Positions 53,256-62,266 of a stretch of DNA of 64,000 bases are shown piece after piece. Within the stretch, counting starts at the first letter, position 1, and each line of letters opens with the position of its first letter. The stretch comes from Anaerolineales bacterium. Its GTDB lineage: Bacteria > Chloroflexota > Anaerolineae > Anaerolineales > UBA4823. Under the pieces are notes generated by a model that was not told where the DNA came from, did no database searches, and saw only the letters and a program-made list of their open reading frames with translations. The stretch covers positions 1 through 64,000 of the forward strand of contig PQAL01000019.1 of NCBI GenBank assembly GCA_003105035.1. Direction: 5' to 3'. A program made the translations under genes and the position numbers.

Positions 53256-55526
53256 ATGACACCACCTAAAACACAGAACTCCCCGATCAGGGAAATTTCA
53301 TCAGGGCAGGGATATGACGGCATCGTCGACGAAGGCGCCGGCTGTGCTGTACGTTTCCAGCGCTTCCTGTGGGATTTTGTTGGGATCTTCCTGCTGGCAT
53401 TCGCTCTTCTCACCCTGATTGCACTCTTTTCGCTGCCTACTTCCGGTGGCACCCTGCTCACCTTGTGGCGCAACTTCATCAGGCATGCCTTCGGATATGG
53501 GGCCATCCTGGTAGCCCTAGGCAGTGCAGTAGCCGGTATCCTGGTGCTGCGCTTACATTCGTCACACTCAGGCGTCAACGGAGAACCAGTCGCCTCAGCG
53601 GACAGGAAGATTCCCTGGGGCCGCCTCATCGCCCTGGAAGTGGCTGCTTTCGCCGCCCTTGGCTTGCTGACCGTGATCGGTGGGCGGCTGGTAGGGAGGG
53701 CTGAGCAAGGCCTGGATGGAGGTTTTGTAGGCTGGGGTTTAGCCGATTTAATGGCATTGGGGCTGAGAGCCATCGGCCTGGACCGTAATCTGTGGGGAGG
53801 GATCGTCTTTGGAGTGATCCTGCTGGTATGCCTACTGTATGGGATGGGATTGGTACCAGCTTTGTATAAATCTCTGCAAAAAATAACCACCACCAAGCCA
53901 CCCAGCCCGGTGGTTAGTGAGCCGGTGGTCAGCGTTGCACCTTCAACGGCAGGGGCAGGCGCCAGCCCCATGCGGGCTGAGAGTAAGAAGCGCCGTACGC
54001 TGGTGCCGACTGAATTCCGGAAACGCCTGGTGGCTGCCAACGAACCAGCAAAAAATCTACCTCCGCCTCAGCGGGATGAACATCTGCCATCGCTCGATAT
54101 GCTGGTGAAAGACCAACAAGATCGACCGGACGAACGCAACATCAACCAAACCGCTGGGATGATCGAGAAATCGTTGGCGGAATTCGGTATCCCCGCCAAG
54201 GTGGTCGGGTACCGGGTGGGGCCAACGGTAACCCAGTTTGCAGTCGAGCCAGGATTTCTTGAAAAAGGCAGCTCCGACGAAGAACAGGCGAACAAGATTA
54301 AAGTACGCGTAGCACAGATTGCAGGCTTGCGGCGCGACCTGGCATTAGCCCTGTCGGCTGAGCGCTTGCGGATCGAAGCACCCGTCCCTGGCCGACCGTA
54401 TGTGGGCATCGAAGTACCGAATAACCGCACCAGCATGGTAAAACTGCGCTCAATCCTTGAAACGGAAGCTTTTTACAAGGTGAACTCCCCACTGGCCATC
54501 GCCCTGGGGCGAGACGTAAGCGGCCTTCCCGTGGTAGCTGACCTCAGCACCATGCCACATTTGTTAATCGCCGGCACCACCGGCTCCGGGAAGTCCGTCT
54601 GCATTGCAGCCATCACCACCTGCCTGGTGATGAATAATACGCCTGATGATTTGCGCCTGGTGATGATCGACCCAAAAATGGTTGAGCTGATCCGCTTCAA
54701 TGGCTTGCCGCACCTGTTCGGAAAGGTTGAAACCGACATTCAGCGTATCCTGGGTGTCTTGCGCTGGGTGGTAGCCGAGATGGACCGGCGTTATAAGCTT
54801 TTAGAGGAAACCCACGCTCGAAATATCGACTCATATAACCGTAAGGTTCGACGGCATAAGCTGGTTGCACCCTTACCCCGCGTCGTGGTATTGCTGGATG
54901 AGCTGGCTGACCTGATGATGACTGCCCCTGACCAGACCGAGCCAATGTTGATCCGCCTGGCACAACTGGCGCGGGCCACAGGCATCCACCTGGTAGTTGC
55001 GACCCAACGTCCCAGCACCGACGTGGTGACTGGCTTGATTAAGGCCAACTTCCCGGCCCGCATATCGTTCGCGGTGGCTTCCTCGGTAGACTCGCGCGTG
55101 ATCCTCGATACAGGTGGTGCCGAAAGCTTGCTTGGGCATGGAGACATGCTATTCATGCCCCCCGAAGTGGCCGCACCCGTCAGAGTACAGGGGGTGATGG
55201 TTTCCGACAGTGAAGTGGAGAAAGTGATCACCTACTGGCAAACCATCCATCCCCTCGAACAAGGAGTCGTGCCTCCCTGGGAGGATTTCCTCAAAGAAGA
55301 AGCTGTGCTGGCAGACCGGGATGAGCTGGTGAAGAAAGCCATCGAGATGCTGCGCGGAGAAAAACGCACCAGTGCTTCGATGCTCCAACGCCGCCTACGC
55401 ATTGGCTACCCGCGCGCGGCGCGCTTAATGGATGAGCTGGAAGAAATGGGTGTGGTTGGCCCTGCCCAGACAGGCGGCCGTGAGCGTGAGGTATTGCTGG
55501 AGAACGACGAAACAGAAGATGAATGA
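53256..55526 (+). CDS. ftsK: DNA translocase FtsK/SpoIIIE
   Basis: A 756-residue DNA pump for chromosome segregation at division. About four N-terminal membrane helices lie in residues 30-200, then a short Pro-rich linker. The motor has the FtsK alpha/beta domains: KVVGYRVGPTVTQFAVEPG, Walker A GTTGSGKS at 440-447 and Walker B VVVLLDELADLM. The C-terminal gamma winged helix (TSASMLQRRLRIGYPRAARL) that reads KOPS-like sites is intact. The linker is short compared with E. coli FtsK, as in SpoIIIE. No Shine-Dalgarno site is clear. Confidence 0.95.
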   Translation: MTPPKTQNSPIREISSGQGYDGIVDEGAGCAVRFQRFLWDFVGIFLLAFALLTLIALFSLPTSGGTLLTLWRNFIRHAFGYGAILVALGSAVAGILVLRLHSSHSGVNGEPVASADRKIPWGRLIALEVAAFAALGLLTVIGGRLVGRAEQGLDGGFVGWGLADLMALGLRAIGLDRNLWGGIVFGVILLVCLLYGMGLVPALYKSLQKITTTKPPSPVVSEPVVSVAPSTAGAGASPMRAESKKRRTLVPTEFRKRLVAANEPAKNLPPPQRDEHLPSLDMLVKDQQDRPDERNINQTAGMIEKSLAEFGIPAKVVGYRVGPTVTQFAVEPGFLEKGSSDEEQANKIKVRVAQIAGLRRDLALALSAERLRIEAPVPGRPYVGIEVPNNRTSMVKLRSILETEAFYKVNSPLAIALGRDVSGLPVVADLSTMPHLLIAGTTGSGKSVCIAAITTCLVMNNTPDDLRLVMIDPKMVELIRFNGLPHLFGKVETDIQRILGVLRWVVAEMDRRYKLLEETHARNIDSYNRKVRRHKLVAPLPRVVVLLDELADLMMTAPDQTEPMLIRLAQLARATGIHLVVATQRPSTDVVTGLIKANFPARISFAVASSVDSRVILDTGGAESLLGHGDMLFMPPEVAAPVRVQGVMVSDSEVEKVITYWQTIHPLEQGVVPPWEDFLKEEAVLADRDELVKKAIEMLRGEKRTSASMLQRRLRIGYPRAARLMDELEEMGVVGPAQTGGREREVLLENDETEDE

Positions 55527-55608
55527 GTCCATCGGGGGTGTTTTATCTTGACATCCGCTGCTGCATGAGATAGCATACGTGAGTTTAATTTAGCGTTGGA
55601 AAGGTAGC

Positions 55609-56271
55609 GTGACCCATCCGTTGGAACAATCTCAACCTAAAAAACAAAGAATGACCTTATCAGACCGGGCTCGAATAGTATTTAAAGGAGTCCTCGACCC
55701 ATTCGGGGCATTCTTTAACCGCCTGGGAATCTACCCGAATACGATGACGTTGATTGGTGTGGGTGGAAATGTTGTGGCAGCCGTTTTGCTGGCCCTGGGA
55801 TACATTACTGTGGGTGGCATCCTCGTTTTACTCATGGGGCTGGTGGACACACTCGATGGCACCATGGCACGTTTACGCGGTATGCCTACGGATTTTGGAG
55901 CCTTCGTAGATTCGGTCTCTGACCGATATTCAGAGCTGATCATCCTGGGGGGACTGCTGTATCACTTCGCCCATCAAGCCGATTGGATTTCTGTGATCGG
56001 GATCTATATCGCAGCCAGCGGGTCGGTGCTGGTATCTTACATCAGGGCGAGGGGCTCAGCTGTAGGGATGGATACCAAGGTTGGATTCCTCAGCCGCTTT
56101 GAACGCTACCTGGTACTGGCACCTACCCTGATCCTGAGCATCCCGATGGTGGGGGTGTGGATCATCGCCGTGCTGGCTAATGTTACTGCCATACAGCGCA
56201 TCGTGGACGTGCGGCGGCAAGCTCACGAACAAAACAAAATCTTGCGGAAAGATAACTCGAATACCAAATAG
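55609..56271 (+). CDS. CDP-alcohol phosphatidyltransferase
   Basis: A 220-residue membrane enzyme that moves a phosphatidyl group from CDP-diacylglycerol to an alcohol. The catalytic motif D-G-x2-A-R-x8-G-x3-D-x3-D is complete in LDGTMARLRG...DFGAFVDSVSDR. The alcohol (glycerol phosphate, inositol phosphate or serine) cannot be told. The start is GTG 55609 after GGAAAGG. It is followed by lgt 16 bases on, so phospholipid formation and lipoprotein lipidation are co-transcribed. Confidence 0.92.
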   Translation: MTHPLEQSQPKKQRMTLSDRARIVFKGVLDPFGAFFNRLGIYPNTMTLIGVGGNVVAAVLLALGYITVGGILVLLMGLVDTLDGTMARLRGMPTDFGAFVDSVSDRYSELIILGGLLYHFAHQADWISVIGIYIAASGSVLVSYIRARGSAVGMDTKVGFLSRFERYLVLAPTLILSIPMVGVWIIAVLANVTAIQRIVDVRRQAHEQNKILRKDNSNTK

Positions 56272-56286
56272 TAAGGAGAGGTCGCC

Positions 56287-57141
56287 ATGCCAAGTGGTAT
56301 ACCCAGCGGTTTTTTTATCGGAACATTTTATCTCAGATTTTATGGCATCATCCTGATGCTTGGTGCCCTTGCTGCAGCCTTCCTGGCCGAGCATGAGGCC
56401 AAACGCAAGGGATTAAAAAGCGAATTCGTCTGGGACGCTTTGATCTGGGTGCTGATCGCTGGCATTATCGGGGCACGCTTGTGGCACGTCTTTACCCCAC
56501 CCCCATCCATGCAGGCTATGGGCTATACCACCCAGTATTACCTGACCCACCCACTGGCACTGATCAACACCCGCGCTGGCGGATTAGGCATCCCGGGGGC
56601 GGTGATCGGGGGAGCAATTGGTTTATACCTGTATTCCCGCCATCGCAAGATGAGTTTCTTAATCTGGGCAGATATCGCTGCACCAGCAGTCGCCCTGGCC
56701 CAGGCCATTGGCCGTTGGGGTAACTACTTCAACCAGGAGCTGTACGGGAAACCCACCAACCTGCCATGGGCTGTCACCATCGCCCCTGAGAACCGGGTGC
56801 CCGGTTATACCCAATACTCAACCTTCCAGCCGCTATTCCTGTATGAATCAATTTGGAACCTGCTCAACATGGGGCTCTTGCTGTGGATGTCGAGAAAATT
56901 TGAAGGGAAATTAAAAGACGGGGATATCTTCCTGACCTACCTTGTGCTTTATCCCATCGGCAGGTTCTTCCTGGAATTCCTGCGCCTGGATGCACCCCGT
57001 TTTGGCACGATCAATATCAACCAGATGTTCATGCTGGTTGTAGCCCTGGTTTCGGGCTTCGTGCTATTCTGGCGATATCGCAAACAGGACGTCATTCCCC
57101 CGGCAGATACAGAAACACCCAGCCAGCCATCAGTCAACTGA
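56287..57141 (+). CDS. lgt: Prolipoprotein diacylglyceryl transferase
   Basis: A 284-residue membrane enzyme that adds diacylglycerol to the lipobox cysteine of prolipoproteins. The family motifs are GGLGIPGAVIGG, then GRWGNYFNQELYGKPT with the conserved Asn and Glu, and PLFLYESIWNLL; the C-terminal YPIGRFFLEFLRLD is also typical. It could act on the toast-rack lipoprotein at 49591. AAGGAGAGG precedes the ATG. Confidence 0.95.
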   Translation: MPSGIPSGFFIGTFYLRFYGIILMLGALAAAFLAEHEAKRKGLKSEFVWDALIWVLIAGIIGARLWHVFTPPPSMQAMGYTTQYYLTHPLALINTRAGGLGIPGAVIGGAIGLYLYSRHRKMSFLIWADIAAPAVALAQAIGRWGNYFNQELYGKPTNLPWAVTIAPENRVPGYTQYSTFQPLFLYESIWNLLNMGLLLWMSRKFEGKLKDGDIFLTYLVLYPIGRFFLEFLRLDAPRFGTININQMFMLVVALVSGFVLFWRYRKQDVIPPADTETPSQPSVN

Positions 57142-57182
57142 TCATCACACCATGCGCTGCTGCGGATAAAAATGCGGGTTGA

Positions 57183-58166
57183 ATGATCCAGACTGATAAG
57201 CTCAGTAAATCATTTAATAATTTCATCGCTGTGGACCAGGTCAGCCTGGAGGTCCGCTCAGGAGAAGTGCTGGCATTGCTAGGGCCTAATGGTGCAGGGA
57301 AGACCACTACTTTGCGTATGCTGACTTCCGTGCTCAAACCCACAGGCGGTTGGGCGCGCGTGGCGGGCTACGATGTCGTCACACAACCTGCGGAGGTGCG
57401 GGCTTCAGTGGGCGTCTTGACTGAACAACATGGCCTGTATGGTCGAATGAACGCCCTGGAATACCTGGATTTCTTCGGACAGATTTACCACATGGATAGC
57501 GCAACCCGCCAGGTGCGGACCGCTGAGCTGCTGGAGCAATTTGGATTGTTTGAAGACCGCAGGCGAAAAATTGGTGAATACTCCAAGGGCATGCGACAGA
57601 AGCTGGCCCTGGCGCGGGCACTGATCCATGACCCACCGGTGCTGCTGATGGACGAACCGACTTCTGCCATGGACCCGGAGAGCGCTCGGTTGGTGAGGGA
57701 TGCAATCCACGGGCTGCGTAGTGCCAAGCGCACCATCATCATCTGCACCCACAACCTGGCTGAAGCGGAAGAGCTGGCCGATAAGATCGCCATCATCCAG
57801 CATGGGCGCATTATCATCCTTGGCCAGGTCGAGGAGCTTAAAAATCACCTGTTAGGGGCAGCTCAATTCGAAGTACGCCTGGGAGCAGCGATAGATCTCT
57901 CCCAGCTCAACCTGCCGGCATCGATCAGCCTGCTCCATCATGGTGAGAACTGGTTCCAATATGAAACTGAGACCCCTGTGCGGGCCAATCCGCAGGTCGT
58001 CCAATACCTGGTGAACCAGAATGTCCCCGTGATGGGCTTAGCAGAGATCCCGCGTAGCCTGGAAAAAGTCTATCTGCAAGCTGTTGGTGCTGGCGAGAAT
58101 GGCAACCACACCCCTGGGAAGGACGCATCAGGAAGGATCGGCAAAGGGAACACTCATGCTGGATAA
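57183..58166 (+). CDS. ABC exporter ATP-binding subunit
   Basis: A 327-residue ATPase with Walker A GPNGAGKTT (34-42), signature YSKGMRQKLALARAL and Walker B VLLMDEPTSAMDPES. The Asp after LLMDEPTSAM fits exporter-type ATPases. The C-terminal 90 residues are an accessory domain. It overlaps the permease gene by 11 bases. With it, this forms a second ABC-2 exporter in the window; the cargo is unknown. Confidence 0.93.
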   Translation: MIQTDKLSKSFNNFIAVDQVSLEVRSGEVLALLGPNGAGKTTTLRMLTSVLKPTGGWARVAGYDVVTQPAEVRASVGVLTEQHGLYGRMNALEYLDFFGQIYHMDSATRQVRTAELLEQFGLFEDRRRKIGEYSKGMRQKLALARALIHDPPVLLMDEPTSAMDPESARLVRDAIHGLRSAKRTIIICTHNLAEAEELADKIAIIQHGRIIILGQVEELKNHLLGAAQFEVRLGAAIDLSQLNLPASISLLHHGENWFQYETETPVRANPQVVQYLVNQNVPVMGLAEIPRSLEKVYLQAVGAGENGNHTPGKDASGRIGKGNTHAG

Positions 58167-59589
58167 CATCCGCCCCGCCCTGATCATCACCCGCCGTGAG
58201 ATCCGCGATCAGCTGCGCGACTGGCGTATCATCCTACCCATCGCGGTTCTAACGATCATTTTTCCATTCCTGGCCAACTTCACTACCCGCCGTATCCTGG
58301 AATTTGTCCAGCGTTATGGGGCCACCCTGATTGCCGAGCGCTTCATCCCCTTCCTGTTGATGATCGTGGGGTTTTTTCCCATCTCCATCTCACTGGTGAT
58401 CGCCCTGGAAAGCTTTGCCGGAGAATCTGAACGGCGTACGATCGAGCCATTGTTGAGTAGCCCGCTTAATGATGGGCAGCTGTATCTGGGAAAATTGCTG
58501 GCCTGTGTAATCACCCCTTTGATGGCAGCCTACCTGGGCATGGGGGTGTACCTGGCGGGCATCTACCGCCTGAGTAGCTGGCGGCCTGAACCCATGTTCC
58601 TGGTGCTGATCATCCTGCTGACAGCAGTCCAGGCCCTGGTGATGGTATGTGGGGCAGTGGTCATCTCCACCCAAACCACCTCGGTTCGGGCAGCCAATTT
58701 ACTGGCTTCCTTCATCATCATCCCGGTAGCTTTGTTGATCCAGATTGAATCGGTGATGATGCTGTGGGCAGACTACAACGTGTTGTGGTGGGCTGTGCTG
58801 GCCCTGGTGGTGCTGGCTATTTTGCTGGTGCGCATGGGGGTTACCCACCTAAACCGGGAAGAGCTGTTGGGGCATGAGATCGACACGCTAAACTTGCGAT
58901 GGATGGGAAAGGTCTTCCGCCGCCAATTCATGGGTGATGCCCATTCGGTTAAAGAATGGCTGCAGTATGAAATCCCACATACCTTGAGCCGCATGTGGAT
59001 ACCCATCAGCTGGATGACCGTGCTGCTCGTGGCAGTCACTTACCTGGGAGCGGTCGAATTCAACCGGCTCGGCATCAGCGCCAGCCAGATCGGTTTCGAT
59101 CGGCTGGGAAAAATCGATTCCCAGATCCTCAGCCAGATGGGCCAGATGGGATTCTTTAACCCTGGCAGCGTGCTCACCCTGTTCTGGCACAACCTGCGGG
59201 CGGTAAGCATTGCAGCGTTGTTAGGCAGCTTCACGCTGGGTGTAGCGGGGGTCCTGGTCTTGATGTTGCCGATGGGCTTGATCGGGTTTTTTACGGGAGC
59301 GGCCAGCCTGGCAGGGCTAAGCCCGCTGACCGTCCTGGCAGCCTTCACCCTGCCACATGGCTTGCTGGAGATCCCAGCTATCATCCTGTCTGGGGCAGCC
59401 ATCCTGCGGGTTGGCGCCAGCTTTGTATCCCCAAACCAGGGCCAGTCAATCGGGGAAGGTCTGGTTAAATCTTTGGCAGATTGGGCCAAGATCACCCTGG
59501 TGATTGTCCTCCCGCTTTTTTTGGGTGCAGCAATATTGGAAGTATTCGTCAGCCCGCAAGTGATGGTGAAGTTGTTAGGCGGGGGTTAG
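58156..59589 (+). CDS. ABC-2 permease fused to a SpoIIM-like domain
   Basis: A 477-residue membrane protein starting at ATG 58156 (AAGGGA upstream). The first half is an ABC-2 permease with ITRREIRDQLRDWRIILPI, an external loop, and helices around ESFAGESERRTIEPLLSSPL, a common ABC-2 phrase. From about residue 340 on the sequence resembles SpoIIM (stage II sporulation M) proteins: FWHNLRAVSIAALLG, FTGAASLAG and LPHGLLEIPAIILSGAA. SpoIIM is usually separate. No sporulation gene is near, so a role in export or membrane remodelling is more likely. The fusion is in one continuous frame. Confidence 0.85.
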   Translation: MLDNIRPALIITRREIRDQLRDWRIILPIAVLTIIFPFLANFTTRRILEFVQRYGATLIAERFIPFLLMIVGFFPISISLVIALESFAGESERRTIEPLLSSPLNDGQLYLGKLLACVITPLMAAYLGMGVYLAGIYRLSSWRPEPMFLVLIILLTAVQALVMVCGAVVISTQTTSVRAANLLASFIIIPVALLIQIESVMMLWADYNVLWWAVLALVVLAILLVRMGVTHLNREELLGHEIDTLNLRWMGKVFRRQFMGDAHSVKEWLQYEIPHTLSRMWIPISWMTVLLVAVTYLGAVEFNRLGISASQIGFDRLGKIDSQILSQMGQMGFFNPGSVLTLFWHNLRAVSIAALLGSFTLGVAGVLVLMLPMGLIGFFTGAASLAGLSPLTVLAAFTLPHGLLEIPAIILSGAAILRVGASFVSPNQGQSIGEGLVKSLADWAKITLVIVLPLFLGAAILEVFVSPQVMVKLLGGG

Positions 59590-59606
59590 GAACTCAAGCT
59601 GCCAGC

Positions 59607-60110
59607 TCACCAACCGGTGACAAACGGCAGCCAATCTGTATTGTCATGCAGATGCCGGGCAAATAGATAAGTTGCTGAGGCCGGAGGCACCGATGGAACC
59701 CGTAGCAGGTGCATCTGGGCCTGGTCGATCGTGCGCCCGCCCTTGCGGTGATTGCAGTGCGGGCAGGCAGCCACCAGGTTCGTCCAAACATGCTCACCAC
59801 CCAGGTGACGAGGGACAATGTGGTCCACAGTGAGGGTGGAGAAATGCTGCCCACAATACTGGCAGGTGTAGTCATCACGGCGCAGCACCTCCCGCTTGGT
59901 CAGCTTTACCCGTGGGTGTGGACGGTGGATCATCTTCTCGAGACGGATGACAGATGGACGCGGGTAGATTAGCCGTATGGTCTTGATCTCACCGCGCCCA
60001 TTCAATATCAAGCTGGCTTTTCCATCAATGATGAGGGTAATGGCGCGGCGGGTATTGCAGACGTTGATCGGCTCGAAATTCGCATTGAGAACCAGAACGG
60101 GGGCCTGCAT
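59607..60110 (-). CDS. HNH endonuclease
   Basis: A 167-residue HNH nuclease-type protein. The core is CQYCGQHFSTLTVDHIVPRHLGG followed by NLVAACPHCNHRKGGRT: two zinc-binding CxxC pairs around the His-Asn-His site. The N-terminal 60 residues (VLVLNANFEPINVCNTRRAI) are typical of the common free-standing HNH group whose role is not known. No restriction or phage genes are nearby. Confidence 0.92.
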   Translation of the reverse strand: MQAPVLVLNANFEPINVCNTRRAITLIIDGKASLILNGRGEIKTIRLIYPRPSVIRLEKMIHRPHPRVKLTKREVLRRDDYTCQYCGQHFSTLTVDHIVPRHLGGEHVWTNLVAACPHCNHRKGGRTIDQAQMHLLRVPSVPPASATYLFARHLHDNTDWLPFVTGW

Positions 60111-60194
60111 AACTGCCTCTAATTCTGCGAATTATAGCACACTCATCTCAAGCGCACAGACGCCCGAACGAGTTCCACCGGCAGGTATATGCTC

Positions 60195-60722
60195 TCAAGT
60201 ACGCGACACCCACCTGGCATTAATCCCCTTCTGTTGGCCCAAAAACATGTGCAGCTGGGCACCATGCTCCTGGACATGGCGCATGTTATCCAGCAGCAGC
60301 TCAGCGTAGCTGATCTTCCAATTGCTCCAGGGGAATTCACAGTCTTGATGGGCTTTTTCATCCGTGAAGGTATCTAATATCCGAGAACATTCCAGGCGGC
60401 AGTGATCAAGATAAGCAAGCAGCTCATCCTTAGTAAACACTTTTTCCGGGAGCACTCCTTGTGGTTCCAGCTCGTTGAGGTCAAACGGTGCCGGTGGAGT
60501 GAAGCCTTCGGCAGTACCAGACAGGTAGAGATCCAACCAGAACAATGCGTGGTAAGTCACGTACCAAAAATCGGAGAACCCGGGTGGCGCGGTAAGGTCG
60601 TCCCACAGCTTCGCCTGCCAAAGTTCATCTGGGCAGGCGCTGATCGCCTCGCTGAGCATCTCGATCGAGGCGATAAATTGGCTCTTTAGCACTTTTTTCC
60701 AAAGCTCGTCCATCCGGTTCAC
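60195..60722 (-). CDS. DinB-like four-helix protein
   Basis: A 175-residue protein with the DinB/DUF664-type helical bundle. Putative metal ligands: His in YHALFWLDLYL, and HVQEHGAQLHMFLG near the end, which carries the usual final histidine. No partner can be inferred from context. It is one of two DinB-like genes in this stretch, and they are not closely alike. Confidence 0.75.
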   Translation of the reverse strand: MNRMDELWKKVLKSQFIASIEMLSEAISACPDELWQAKLWDDLTAPPGFSDFWYVTYHALFWLDLYLSGTAEGFTPPAPFDLNELEPQGVLPEKVFTKDELLAYLDHCRLECSRILDTFTDEKAHQDCEFPWSNWKISYAELLLDNMRHVQEHGAQLHMFLGQQKGINARWVSRT

Positions 60723-60856
60723 CTATGAGGATGTTCTATTGAGTGTTTAAATCAAAGGATTGATCCAGTCATATATTGTCGCAGATGACGCAAACAGAAT
60801 TGGTCTGGGTGGCAAAAAACAAACCGATCCATACTGACCCCGTTCTGCCAAGGTTT

Positions 60857-61594
60857 TCATCCGCTCACGGGGATGCCATAATTTCCTAATACGCTGCTGA
60901 GCTGCTGTTTCGTTTGGATGAAAAACTCATCCCTCAGCATGTCCAGCAAACTATATTTACGGTATACCCAATCAGCATGATTGTAATTCATGCGATCAAC
61001 GATCACATAATCGACCTTGCCGACCAACAGTTCTGCCAGTTCAGCTGCACCGGGCAGCATGGGGGCTACCATAACATAGGTACGGAGCTCGCTCTTGTGC
61101 AGTTCATCGAGCGCCTCCAGTCGCTCAGCGATTGGAGGCGCGTGGGGCTCAAACAGCCTGCGGATGCCATCGTCTGCGGTGGTGACGCTCAAACCTACCT
61201 CCAACCCTTTCGCCGCTTTGAGGATGTCAATATCGCGCACAACCAGGGGTGAGCGGGTTTGGATACTGACGGGCCAGCCGTGATCAGCCAGGATCTCGAG
61301 GCATTGGCGGGTAAGCCGATATTTCCGCTCCACAGGCTGGTACGGATCACACACCCCACTGACCCACACCCTTTCAATTTTTTTCTTGCTTATTTGACGG
61401 AGTAATAGCTCTGGGGCATTAATCTTGACATCGACAAACTCACCCCACGGCTCATGATGATGGGTGAAGCGCTTCATGAAGCGCGCATAGCAATAGGTAC
61501 AGGCATGCTGGCAGCCGGTATAGGGGTTCACCACATACGGGTAAACCTTCGAATCAGACAGGATTGACTTGGCCTGGACTTCGCGGATGATCAT
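60857..61594 (-). CDS. Radical SAM protein, SPL-related
   Basis: A 245-residue radical SAM enzyme of the spore photolyase-related group. The cluster motif is CQHACTYCYARF, with WGEFVDVKINAPELL, VWVSGVCDPYQPVE and LSVTTADDGIRRLFEPHAPP as typical following elements. It is shorter than true spore photoproduct lyases (about 340 residues) and no sporulation gene is near, so its substrate is unknown. A DinB-like gene lies 15 bases upstream, suggesting a two-gene operon. Confidence 0.88.
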   Translation of the reverse strand: MIIREVQAKSILSDSKVYPYVVNPYTGCQHACTYCYARFMKRFTHHHEPWGEFVDVKINAPELLLRQISKKKIERVWVSGVCDPYQPVERKYRLTRQCLEILADHGWPVSIQTRSPLVVRDIDILKAAKGLEVGLSVTTADDGIRRLFEPHAPPIAERLEALDELHKSELRTYVMVAPMLPGAAELAELLVGKVDYVIVDRMNYNHADWVYRKYSLLDMLRDEFFIQTKQQLSSVLGNYGIPVSG

Positions 61595-61609
61595 TGAGCT
61601 TACGCCGGG

Positions 61610-62083
61610 TTATTCTCCTGCGGAATCCCTCAGAACCGCTTCTATGTGCCTGGCGTGCTCCCGCTCGTGCGAGACAAATATCTTCATGATGCCTTCAACC
61701 GTGCACTGCCCACCCCAGGGTGCGACAAATTCCTTTTCGTAAATTTCCACAGGCAGACCACGCAACAACCGCAGTACTTTAGCGCGCGCCTCCTGGTAGT
61801 CGCGACGTGATTTCTCCAGGGTGACATCCTTGCGCGCCGAGATTGATTCGGAATTGTAATGATCGATCCCATCCGCCATCATCATCACAGGATCTACGCC
61901 TCGTGAATACGCCTGCAATGTGGCAGCGACGAGCTCATCCCAGCCGGTGATATGATCCATCAGCTGCTTCACCTTCCAGGTAGGGTAAATGTCTTGCTGC
62001 GGGGCGAGCTTTTCCAGGGCAGCATCGAGCTGTGCTCGCGATTTTTCCATGCGGGCGATTAATTTATCTATCCTGGCATCCAT
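61610..62083 (-). CDS. DinB/ClbS-like four-helix protein
   Basis: A 157-residue protein of the ClbS/DfsB side of the DinB superfamily. Features are WKVKQLMDHITGWDELV, with the metal-type His, and VSHEREHARHIEAVL at the end, with three more histidines. Members often bind a metal and some act on small thiols or genotoxins. It precedes the radical SAM gene by 15 bases in the same direction. Confidence 0.8.
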   Translation of the reverse strand: MDARIDKLIARMEKSRAQLDAALEKLAPQQDIYPTWKVKQLMDHITGWDELVAATLQAYSRGVDPVMMMADGIDHYNSESISARKDVTLEKSRRDYQEARAKVLRLLRGLPVEIYEKEFVAPWGGQCTVEGIMKIFVSHEREHARHIEAVLRDSAGE

Positions 62084-62102
62084 TTTTCCCTCGGGTCAAC
62101 GA

Positions 62103-62214
62103 TGGTATAATCAGCGCGTGAAATTATTCTGTACAGGATACGCTTATTATACAAGTGATTGACCCCCTGCTGTGGAGAAGCTGACGCGTCTTCCCACAGA
62201 GGGCGCGTTTTTTT
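62103..62214 (+). promoter_or_regulatory. tyrS promoter and putative two-state attenuator
   Basis: Extended -10 TG-G-TATAAT ends at 62111. The leader can form a terminator, ACGCGTC/GGCGCGT (62184-62190, 62202-62208) plus a T-run to 62214, or a rival hairpin in which CTGTGGAGAAG (62170-62180) pairs with CTTCCCACAG (62190-62199) with one bulged A. The two share bases and exclude each other. No T-box sequence is seen. The signal sensed is unknown. Confidence 0.6.
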
Positions 62215-62266
62215 ATGAAAATATCAGCAGGGAAATCAAGGTCGGTGAGTATACCAGGAGGCGAGA

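Noticed and set aside
61610-62083. The DinB/ClbS-like gene as a colibactin-type self-resistance gene
   Set aside because: No polyketide or peptide synthetase genes are nearby; DinB-like proteins are common in this kind of genome.
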